This document shows positions 55,270 to 61,297 of a stretch of DNA of 64,000 nt, in pieces (position 1 is the stretch's first letter; each line of letters opens with the position of its first letter). The translations under genes were made by a program, and so were the position numbers. Origin of the DNA: an uncultured Muribaculaceae bacterium (GTDB lineage: Bacteria; Bacteroidota; Bacteroidia; Bacteroidales; Muribaculaceae); the NCBI GenBank assembly GCA_910587235.1, contig CAJUKD010000013.1:1-64000 (forward strand), read 5' to 3'. Under the pieces are notes generated by a model. That model had not been told where the DNA came from. It saw only the letters and a list, made by a program, of their open reading frames with translations, and searched no databases.

Positions 55270-56109
55270 ATGAAGCTTATAGCTGAAAGCAGTACTACGC
55301 GTACGGAGTGGGCATTGGTCGACGGTTGCGATATCGTCGAACATGCCTTCACTTCGGGGCTGAATCCTTTTTTTCAGACGCGCCGCGAGATATCCCACAG
55401 CATACGGCTTGAATTGCCGGAAGCCTTTTTCCGCCGTCGTTGGGAGCATCTGTACTTTTATGGAGCCGGATGCGCGACCAAAGAGAAGAACAAAATAATG
55501 GAATCGTCGCTGGTGGCACAGTTCCGTACACCGGTGACGGTGCAAAGCGACCTTCTCGGTGCGGCACGAGGTTTGCTTGTGCGCCGTTCCGGGCTGGCAT
55601 GTATACTTGGCACAGGCTCGAATTCCTGTTATTATGACGGATTCGGAATCGTTAAGACCGTGAAACCGCTCGGATTCCTGCTCGGCGACGAAGGATCCGG
55701 AGCTTACATAGGCAAGCATTTTGTGGCCGACATGCTCAAGGGGCTTGCTCCGGAGGATCTTACCAAGGCTTTTTTCGAGCGTTTCATGACCACGCCGGAC
55801 GAACTTCAGGCAGATATATATTCCGACAGTATGCCGAGCCGCGCATTGTCGCGATATTCGGCTTTTCTGGTCGATTATGTCGATAATGCGTATGTCTACA
55901 GGCTTGTGTACGACGCTTTCATGCGCTTTTTCGAACGTAATATCATAGCCTATGATTATGAGGAGAATCCGCTGAGTTTTGTGGGTTCTACCGGTATGCT
56001 TTTCAAAAAGATACTGTTGCGTGCAGCCTCCGATTTCGGGGTGGATGTGGCGAAAGTGGTTCGTTTTTCCATGCCCGGGCTTATCGAATATCATGCAGCG
56101 GAGCAATAG
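55270..56109 (+). CDS. BadF/BadG-type ATPase, probable amino-sugar kinase
   Basis: 279-residue protein of the BadF/BadG/BcrA/BcrD ATPase fold, the group that includes eukaryotic-type N-acetylglucosamine kinase. The phosphate 1 loop AESSTTRTEWALVDG is at the start, ILGTGSNSCYYDG forms phosphate 2, and GDEGSGAYIGKHFVADML is the adenosine region. The position directly after glmM supports a role in recovery of cell-wall amino sugars (inference). The last 180 coding bases plus the terminator are duplicated 1.4 kb downstream. Confidence 0.85.
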   Translation: MKLIAESSTTRTEWALVDGCDIVEHAFTSGLNPFFQTRREISHSIRLELPEAFFRRRWEHLYFYGAGCATKEKNKIMESSLVAQFRTPVTVQSDLLGAARGLLVRRSGLACILGTGSNSCYYDGFGIVKTVKPLGFLLGDEGSGAYIGKHFVADMLKGLAPEDLTKAFFERFMTTPDELQADIYSDSMPSRALSRYSAFLVDYVDNAYVYRLVYDAFMRFFERNIIAYDYEENPLSFVGSTGMLFKKILLRAASDFGVDVAKVVRFSMPGLIEYHAAEQ

Positions 56110-56170
56110 AAGGATAATTGTAAAAAAATGCTAATTCGACCGCCGTAGTGTCACAACTGCGGCGGTTTTT
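55930..56170 (+). repeat. 241-bp direct repeat, copy 1 (3' end of the BadF-type gene plus terminator)
   Basis: Identical to 57347-57587 except for four bases. Two are synonymous third-position changes in the coding part (Phe TTT/TTC and Glu GAA/GAG) and two lie in the terminator region. It begins inside codon 221 of the kinase gene and stops at the end of the terminator T run. This copy is the functional end of the kinase gene. Confidence 0.97.
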
Positions 56171-56172
56171 TT
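56139..56172 (+). terminator. terminator of the glmM-kinase operon (copy 1)
   Basis: ACCGCCGTAGT pairs with ACTGCGGCGGT (one G-U pair) around a six-base loop, followed by seven T residues. Confidence 0.85.
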
Positions 56173-56296
56173 CATTAGGGGTTCGTTCGAGCTTAGCCTC
56201 GGAGTTTTCGGTTGAATGCCTTTGGCTATAGCCAGGTGAATATGACGCTCCTCGGAACCGGACAGGTTTATGCGTAATGGACTGTTATCGATGGGG

Positions 56297-57100
56297 CTAT
56301 TTCAGCAATTTCCTGTCATTGTCGCCGCTTTCAAGTACGCTCATCTGATGAATGGCGATTTGATTAAGCTTGATTAGACGCTCCTGCTGTGGCATCCCTT
56401 GTTCTATAAACACCGCATTGAGATTCTCCATATTGGAGAGGCATATAAGTTCGTTGATAGAGGCGTAATCCCGGATATTGCCTTTGAGGTCGGGATTGGC
56501 TTCATGCCATTGTTTTGCGGTCATGCCGAACATGGCGACATTCAGCACATCAGCTTCACTGGCATAGATGATACTTGCCTGAGCCTTGGTAATCTCGGCT
56601 GGTATGAGATTGTGCTTAATAGCGTCTGTGTGGATTCGATAGTTTATTTTTGACAACTCACGTTTGGCAGACCAGCCAAGTTGCATCTGTTCCTCCGATT
56701 TAAGCCTCTGATATTCCTTGACGAGAAGCAACTGGAATTTAGGCGCAATCCACATGCCAAAATGATATGCAATATCACGATGGGCATAAGTACCGCCATA
56801 TCTTCCTGCTTTTGAACGTATACCTATAGCATTAGTCCTTTATATCCAAGTTTTCACTGAAAGAACAAAATTGTTGCTACCGGCAGCATTTTTAATTGTA
56901 CTGAATTCGGTACAATTAAAATTTGGATTATATAACATTTCCCATTCTCCAAGATACTCCAAGGTGCTTTTGAGGCTTAGCCAACGAAAGATGATATGCT
57001 CCTGCATCTGACTCCGAGCCATATCGGTCAGACTGATGTAATCTTCTTCATTGTACTGAACAATGGTGATGTCGGTGTTGAGAACGGTTATTTTTGCCAT
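56297..57100 (-). pseudogene. KilA-N domain protein interrupted by one in-frame TAA
   Basis: A 267-codon frame on the minus strand encodes a KilA-N protein of the type common in Bacteroides, an element- and phage-borne DNA-binding family. The KilA-N domain (ISLTDMAR, FRWLSLKSTLEYLGEWE, FVLSVKTWI) is followed by the conserved GRYGGTYAHRDIAYHFG and a C-terminal part with ASEADVLNVAMFGMTAKQW. Codon 87 (56840-56842) is TAA where homologues have Glu (WIEKTNAIG-type sequence). The codons beyond it stay in the same frame and remain conserved, so a single G-to-T change could explain the break. Either a recent pseudogene, or two products of 86 and about 152 residues (internal ATG at 56755). Confidence 0.85.
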
Positions 57101-57207
57101 AAATATGTTTCGATATTTGTCCGATTTGACTAAAAGCTCTACTTTTGCAGTGTTGATTCCCGGTAGCCCCTGACTCGTCAAGCTATCGGTTTTAGTTTTT
57201 ATAAGCG

Positions 57208-57215
57208 CAAATATA
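57208..57215 (-). promoter_or_regulatory. -7 box (TATATTTG) of the KilA-N gene
   Basis: Minus-strand TAnnTTTG with a leader of about 100 bases before the ATG at 57100. It shows that the gene had its own promoter, independent of the plus-strand operons around it. Confidence 0.5.
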
Positions 57216-57250
57216 ATCATTTCAGCATGATTGGTCAACAGCGAGAAAAA

Positions 57251-57277
57251 GGACATCGGGTATCCCTTCCGATGTCC
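57251..57277 (-). terminator. terminator of the truncated gene in the insertion
   Basis: GGACATCGG pairs perfectly with CCGATGTCC around a nine-base loop, and on the minus strand a run of five T residues follows (57246-57250). It comes right after the stop codon of the fragment at 57280. Confidence 0.8.
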
Positions 57278-57279
57278 AA

Positions 57280-57346
57280 TCACGCCAAATTCTTTATCAA
57301 ATCTTTCTCAACTGCATCGGCAAGGACTTTCTTGAACCAATGGTAA
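57280..57346 (-). pseudogene. 3' fragment of an unidentified gene cut at the repeat border
   Basis: On the minus strand the bases next to copy 2 read NYHWFKKVLADAVEKDLIKNLA and a TGA stop at 57280-57282, followed at once by a terminator. The amphipathic, well-formed C-terminus plus the terminator suggest a true gene end whose body has been lost at the repeat junction. I do not recognise the parent family. Confidence 0.5.
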
Positions 57347-57587
57347 TTCGAACGTAATATCATAGCCTATGATTATGAGGAGAATCCGCTGAGTTTTGTG
57401 GGTTCTACCGGTATGCTTTTCAAAAAGATACTGTTGCGTGCAGCCTCCGATTTCGGGGTGGATGTGGCGAAAGTGGTTCGTTTCTCCATGCCCGGGCTTA
57501 TCGAGTATCATGCAGCGGAGCAATAGAAGGATAATTGTAAAAAAATGCTAATTCAACCGTCGTAGTGTCACAACTGCGGCGGTTTTT
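57347..57587 (+). repeat. 241-bp direct repeat, copy 2 (displaced 3' end of the BadF-type gene)
   Basis: Copy of 55930-56170 with four differences. It encodes the last 59 residues of the kinase with no change in protein sequence, but has no start codon, so it is a non-expressed fragment. Its right end runs straight into the original downstream sequence before the sigma factor gene. Confidence 0.97.
57556..57587 (+). terminator. terminator copy 2, before the sigma factor gene
   Basis: ACCGTCGTAGT/ACTGCGGCGGT stem, now with two G-U pairs, then five T residues. The base change relative to copy 1 keeps pairing. Confidence 0.75.
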
Positions 57588-57627
57588 CGTCTACTCTACA
57601 GAACGCCCTGATAACAGCATTAGAAAA

Positions 57628-58122
57628 ATGGATACTGAAGAATTCAAGACATTCCTTGCTCCGCTCTACAGCCGGATGTATGCCGTGGCGCTTGCGGTTC
57701 TCGGTAATCATGATGATGCTGCCGATGCGGTTCAGGATGCCGTTATGCGTCTGTTTGAGATGCGTCGACGCCTGGGCGAAGGTGGCCAGGTGGCGCACCC
57801 GGAATCGTTCGCCATATTCGTGGTGCGGAACTATGCTATCGACCGTCTGCGAGAACTGTCGCGGCACCGTATGCGCTCTCTGGATGATAGCGGCGAGATT
57901 GCTGTCGACGGTGATAACTCCGATGCCGTTGACGATTTTGAGCTGGTGCGGACGATGATGGATTCGTTGACCGTAAATCAGCGCAAGGTTCTGGAGATGA
58001 CGGCAATCGGAGGCATGGATGCACGGGAAGTGGCCGGAGAACTGAATCTGACGGAGAATAATGTCAGGCAACTGTTAAGCCGTGCGCGCAAGCAGCTCCG
58101 TCGGCTTTTTTATAAGGACTAA
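57628..58122 (+). CDS. ECF-type RNA polymerase sigma factor
   Basis: 164-residue sigma-70 family factor of the extracytoplasmic-function type. Region 2 (YAVALAVLGNHDDAADAVQDAVMRLFE, then a FVVRNYAIDRLR block) binds the -10 element. Region 4 (LTVNQRKVLEMTAIGGMDAREVAGEL, then NNVRQLLSRARKQLRRL) binds -35. The frame extends back to 57565, but the ATG at 57628 gives a normal length. No TAnnTTTG box lies in the 40 bases between terminator copy 2 and the ATG, so its promoter is unclear. It forms an operon with the next two genes. Confidence 0.92.
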   Translation: MDTEEFKTFLAPLYSRMYAVALAVLGNHDDAADAVQDAVMRLFEMRRRLGEGGQVAHPESFAIFVVRNYAIDRLRELSRHRMRSLDDSGEIAVDGDNSDAVDDFELVRTMMDSLTVNQRKVLEMTAIGGMDAREVAGELNLTENNVRQLLSRARKQLRRLFYKD

Positions 58123-58135
58123 AACAATCGCTACT

Positions 58136-58696
58136 ATGGACGAAATAAAGTTTTTACTTGAGAAATATTATCGCGGCGAAACAACTGTCGCCGAAGAGAA
58201 ACGCCTTGCCGATCTGCTTGCTGTGGCCGATATGGCCGCTTTAGAACCGGAACTGCAGGCCGACGCACGGGCATTTCTCGCTCTCGACGCTTATGCAGGA
58301 GCCGAAATAGCGGCTGTAGCCATGCGGGCCGAGTGCGGCATCGATGCACGGGTGGCACACGACAAGCGTCGCCGGCGTTTCCGCATGATGGCTGCCGCGG
58401 CATCGGTGGCGGTTTTTATTGTGGCGGGAGCCGTACTTTTCTTTAATCCGGAAGAACAGGGCAGGGCGAATGCTTATGATTTCGCGGCTCTTAAAGCACA
58501 GCTCGATGCCGCACGCGAACGCTGTCCGGAATGCACTTATATAGAGGTCGAGGATTCGACCAGCGCAGCAGCCATATCAGGCCGGGTTCTCGGCTTGCTT
58601 GCAAACAAGCTTGAGCATTCGGCAGGGGTTGTGGCATATTCAGAACAAGTCGGGAAACAGACTATTTATAAAACTTTAAATACATTGAAAAGATGA
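58136..58696 (+). CDS. single-pass membrane protein, probable anti-sigma factor
   Basis: 186 residues. The N-terminal helices (EIKFLLEKYYRGETTVAEEKRLADLL) resemble the short anti-sigma motif of Bacteroidetes ECF partners. A transmembrane helix spans about 85-102 (MAAAASVAVFIVAGAVLFF), followed by a periplasmic domain of about 80 residues containing RERCPECTYIEVEDSTS. There is no HxxxCxxC zinc motif of classic ZAS proteins. Its place between an ECF sigma gene and a DUF4252 gene, 13 bases after the former, supports the anti-sigma role (inference). Confidence 0.65.
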   Translation: MDEIKFLLEKYYRGETTVAEEKRLADLLAVADMAALEPELQADARAFLALDAYAGAEIAAVAMRAECGIDARVAHDKRRRRFRMMAAAASVAVFIVAGAVLFFNPEEQGRANAYDFAALKAQLDAARERCPECTYIEVEDSTSAAAISGRVLGLLANKLEHSAGVVAYSEQVGKQTIYKTLNTLKR

Positions 58697-59190
58697 AACG
58701 ACTGATATTTGTTTTTGTGACGGCTTTAACTGCCATGTTTGCCGTAACTTCATGCGACGCTCAGATTAAGATGCTTAAAAAGGCGGCCGAGGTCGACGGT
58801 GTTACATCGGTTTATGTTTCTAAAGCCATGCTTGCCATGGCCGGAGGTATCGAAGGAATCGACGGGCTGGATGAAGTCAAGCCGTTCATAAAGAGGCTCA
58901 ATGGAGTGGAAATTGTGGTAGCCGAGAGCGTGGACGCCCGTAAGAAAGTGCGAGCCGAATGTATGAAGCTGGTGAAAAAAACGGGGGTAGAACTGCTTAC
59001 GGAAATCAATGATAAGGATGACCGGGTGGCGATTTATGGCCGGAAGGCTGGGATTGGCGCCAAAGATCCGGACGAAATGACTTTTGACGGACTTCTTATG
59101 TTCGTCGACGACAGCGACGACTATGTTGCAATCTATATCGACGGAAAAATAGATGTGAAAGGTCTGGTGGAAACTTTTCAAAAAAAATAA
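58693..59190 (+). CDS. DUF4252 lipoprotein
   Basis: 165-residue exported protein; the signal peptide ends VTSCDAQ, giving a lipobox cysteine at about residue 21. The DUF4252 domain follows (KMLKKAAEVDGVTSVYVSKAM, VAESVDARKKVRAEC, GLLMFVDDSDDYVAIYIDGKID). The family is typical of Bacteroidetes and often encoded beside an ECF sigma factor; function unknown. It overlaps the anti-sigma-like gene by four bases. It is likely both a target and a reporter of that envelope-sensing system (inference). Confidence 0.88.
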   Translation: MKRLIFVFVTALTAMFAVTSCDAQIKMLKKAAEVDGVTSVYVSKAMLAMAGGIEGIDGLDEVKPFIKRLNGVEIVVAESVDARKKVRAECMKLVKKTGVELLTEINDKDDRVAIYGRKAGIGAKDPDEMTFDGLLMFVDDSDDYVAIYIDGKIDVKGLVETFQKK

Positions 59191-59214
59191 ACGATTGAAT
59201 TCCGGAGTATGCAG

Positions 59215-59931
59215 ATGTGGAATCCGTGGCATGGCTGCCGCAAGATAAGCGAAGGATGCAGGCATTGTTATGTCTACAGGCAGGATGCCGCTTTCGGCGC
59301 GGCCATAGCTACTACGGAAGTGCGCAGGACTGCATCGTTCGACTTGCCTTTGAAGCGCTCCCGCAAGGGACAATGGAAATATCCGGCGGGAAGCGTTTTC
59401 GGTCTGTGTTTCACATCCGACTTTCTGATTGAGGAAGCCGATGTCTGGCGTGACGAAATCTGGCATATAATAAGAACGAGAAGCGACTGTTCGTTCGTGT
59501 TTTTCACCAAGCGTATCGACCGTCTGGCGCATTGTCTGCCCGCCGACTGGGGCGACGGCTACGACAACGTAGCCGTCGGCTGTACGGCCGAGAACCAGGA
59601 GCGTGCAGACTACAGGTTGCCGATATTCCTTAGTCTGCCGCTGAAACACCGGCTGATAATAGTCGCGCCTATGATAGAACGGCTCGATCTTATGCCTTAT
59701 CTCGTCGATGCGTCGTTGGTCGAGGAAGTATCGGTCGGCGGCGAGTCCGGGAAATATGCGCGTTTGCTCGAGTTCGACTGGGTGAAAGATCTGCACACAC
59801 AATGTGTGCGTAGCGGAGTGCGCTTCACCTTCCATCAGACAGGTTCTTTTTTGCGTAAGGACGGGCGTGTCTATAATATCCCCCGCATGTACCAGCATTC
59901 ACAGGCCAAAAAGGCCGGCCTGAATACATGA
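59215..59931 (+). CDS. DUF5131 (phage Gp37/Gp68-like) protein
   Basis: 238-residue cytoplasmic protein of the DUF5131 family, related to phage Gp37/Gp68 and thought to be radical-SAM-like. The N-terminal block WNPWHGCRKISEGCRHCYVYR has cysteines spaced as in that family. GSVFGLCFTSDFLIEEADVWRDE and VAVGCTAENQERADYRLP follow, and VGGESGKYARLLEFDWV is near the end. The start at 59215 is chosen over 59209 because homologues begin MWNPWHGC. It has no functional partner beside it. Confidence 0.85.
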   Translation: MWNPWHGCRKISEGCRHCYVYRQDAAFGAAIATTEVRRTASFDLPLKRSRKGQWKYPAGSVFGLCFTSDFLIEEADVWRDEIWHIIRTRSDCSFVFFTKRIDRLAHCLPADWGDGYDNVAVGCTAENQERADYRLPIFLSLPLKHRLIIVAPMIERLDLMPYLVDASLVEEVSVGGESGKYARLLEFDWVKDLHTQCVRSGVRFTFHQTGSFLRKDGRVYNIPRMYQHSQAKKAGLNT

Positions 59932-59984
59932 GATTTTGCGGATAATATGGGGGATGGGCTGCGCCGACTTTCATTTCTTTGTTA

Positions 59985-59992
59985 TATCTTTG
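59985..59992 (+). promoter_or_regulatory. -7 box (TATCTTTG) of ftsE
   Basis: Plus-strand box 14 bases before the first of three consecutive ATG codons (60006, 60009, 60012). It overlaps an apparent upstream start at 59979 and so rules that out. Confidence 0.6.
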
Positions 59993-60005
59993 CAGAATAA
60001 GAAAC

Positions 60006-60686
60006 ATGATGATGGAAGAATATCTTATCGATTATAAAAATGTGGAGATATGCCGTGCCGAGCATGTGGTGTTGAAAAATGTCACATTCAGCCTGCGTGC
60101 CGGAGAATTCGTTTATCTGCTCGGGAAGGTCGGGAGCGGCAAGACTTCGTTGCTTAAGTCGTTTTATGCAGAGGTTCCCGTGGCTTCAGGTGATGCCCGC
60201 ATATTCGATTATGATCTTACGACTATCCGGAGGCGTGAGGTGCCTTTTCTGCGCCGTCAACTGGGCATTGTCTTTCAGGATTTTCAGCTGTTGACCGACC
60301 GCACGGCGTATGCCAATCTTGAATTTGTACTGGAAGCTACCGGCTGGCGCGACAAGGAAGCGCGCGAAGAGCGTATCGACGCTGTGTTGCGCCAGGTCGG
60401 GATGGTCAACAAGGCCTACAAGATGCCTCATGAACTATCCGGCGGCGAGCAGCAGCGCATTGTCACAGCCCGTGCTTTGCTCAATAACCCCGGAATAATA
60501 CTTGCCGACGAACCTACGGGCAACCTTGATCCTGCCACGGGCGAAATGATAATGAGCCATCTGTACGATATCGCCCGCCGCGGGACTGCTGTTGTTGTCG
60601 CTACCCATAATCTATCCTTGCTCGACGCTTTCCCGGGTCGTGTGCTGCGATGTGCCGACAAGCATCTTGTCGAAGAAAGAAGATAA
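60006..60686 (+). CDS. ftsE: cell division ATP-binding protein FtsE
   Basis: 226-residue ABC ATPase that, with membrane partner FtsX, controls peptidoglycan hydrolases at the division site. Walker A GKVGSGKT (40-47), the Q-loop in FQDFQLL, the LSGGE signature (144-148) and Walker B IILADEP ending at 170 are all present. FtsE-type features include the short length and the TGNLDPATGE segment. Three ATGs in a row start the frame. ftsX is not adjacent: a terminator follows directly, so the partner must be encoded elsewhere. Confidence 0.88.
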   Translation: MMMEEYLIDYKNVEICRAEHVVLKNVTFSLRAGEFVYLLGKVGSGKTSLLKSFYAEVPVASGDARIFDYDLTTIRRREVPFLRRQLGIVFQDFQLLTDRTAYANLEFVLEATGWRDKEAREERIDAVLRQVGMVNKAYKMPHELSGGEQQRIVTARALLNNPGIILADEPTGNLDPATGEMIMSHLYDIARRGTAVVVATHNLSLLDAFPGRVLRCADKHLVEERR

Positions 60687-60708
60687 TATATATAATAGGT
60701 ATATAAAT

Positions 60709-60746
60709 CAGGCGGGGTCATGCTGTCGACTGCATGACCCCGCCTG
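60709..60746. terminator. bidirectional terminator between ftsE and rpmE2
   Basis: Perfect 15-base-pair stem (60709-60723 with 60732-60746), eight-base loop, followed on the plus strand by ATTATTTT. It separates two convergent genes. Confidence 0.85.
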
Positions 60747-60769
60747 ATTATTTTGAAAAGCTTTCCGGC

Positions 60770-61024
60770 TTATTTCTTGTTGCGGTTGCCGTAGCGGCTC
60801 ATGAACTTGTCGACGCGACCTGCGGTGTCGACGAGTTTCTGCTTGCCTGTGAAGAACGGGTGCGAGGAGCTGGTGATTTCAAGCTTCACCAAAGGATAGG
60901 TCACACCGTCGATATCGATGGTTTCGCGGGTTGCGATAGTCGAACGGGTGATGAATGTTTCATCGTTCGACATGTCTTTGAAGACAACTTCGCGATAGTT
61001 GGAGGGATGGATGTCCTTTTTCAT
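60770..61024 (-). CDS. rpmE2: 50S ribosomal protein L31 type B
   Basis: 84-residue ribosomal protein. MKKDIHPSNYREVVFKDMS and EITSSSHPFFTGKQKLVDTAGRVDKF are diagnostic of type B L31, the form without the CxxC zinc motif that can replace the zinc-binding form. No zinc-binding cysteines are present. It is transcribed alone from a box at 61102-61109 with a leader of about 70 bases that contains a 14-base palindrome. Confidence 0.96.
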   Translation of the reverse strand: MKKDIHPSNYREVVFKDMSNDETFITRSTIATRETIDIDGVTYPLVKLEITSSSHPFFTGKQKLVDTAGRVDKFMSRYGNRNKK

Positions 61025-61038
61025 TGTTATTTAACTCT

Positions 61039-61052
61039 TTAATACGTATTAA
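61039..61052. promoter_or_regulatory. 14-bp perfect palindrome in the rpmE2 leader
   Basis: TTAATACGTATTAA lies between the promoter box and the rpmE2 start codon, 15 bases before the ATG. It could be an operator or part of an mRNA structure covering the ribosome-binding region. Function inferred only from position. Confidence 0.4.
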
Positions 61053-61101
61053 TCTTGCTATTTGACGATGCGCTGGTAAGGCGCGTTTTCGTAATGGCCT
61101 G

Positions 61102-61109
61102 CAAATTTA
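61102..61109 (-). promoter_or_regulatory. -7 box (TAAATTTG) of rpmE2
   Basis: Minus-strand TAAATTTG, 77 bases before the rpmE2 start. The 273-base divergent gap to 61297 holds this box, the palindrome and the plus-strand box at 61225-61232. Confidence 0.6.
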
Positions 61110-61224
61110 CGAAAAAAAGTGCTACCGGGCAAATAAAAAATCGCGACATTAGTCTAAAATCCCAACTGTTGGCCTAAAGGTCGATGAAATGACTGTTTTT
61201 TTTGGTGCGAGGGAGGAAAAAACT

Positions 61225-61232
61225 TAAATTTG
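61225..61232 (+). promoter_or_regulatory. -7 box (TAAATTTG) of the DUF4493 lipoprotein operon
   Basis: Plus-strand TAAATTTG with TTTG at 61201-61204, a 20-base spacing that fits the -33/-7 consensus. It is 65 bases before the ATG at 61298. Confidence 0.7.
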
Positions 61233-61297
61233 TCGCTTGTTAGAGTTTGTAAACCGAAAAATTATCATTATCCAATTCATAAATTAAATCAGAAATT

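Larger units (their letters stand above)
56171..57346. mobile_element. 1.18-kb insertion between the two 241-bp repeats
   Basis: Segment enclosed by the direct repeats. It contains, all on the minus strand, the last codons and terminator of an unidentified gene (57251-57346) and a KilA-N gene with one stop codon (56297-57100). It is visibly more AT-rich than its flanks. Bases 56171-56296 show nothing recognisable. The arrangement resembles a decayed integrative element that entered at the 3' end of the kinase gene and carried its own copy of that end. No integrase or transposase remains, so the mobility class is inference. Confidence 0.6.

Noticed and set aside
57308..57523. A minus-strand 71-codon frame across repeat copy 2
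   Set aside because: It is the antisense of the duplicated kinase 3' end, and the same frame is seen opposite the intact kinase gene.
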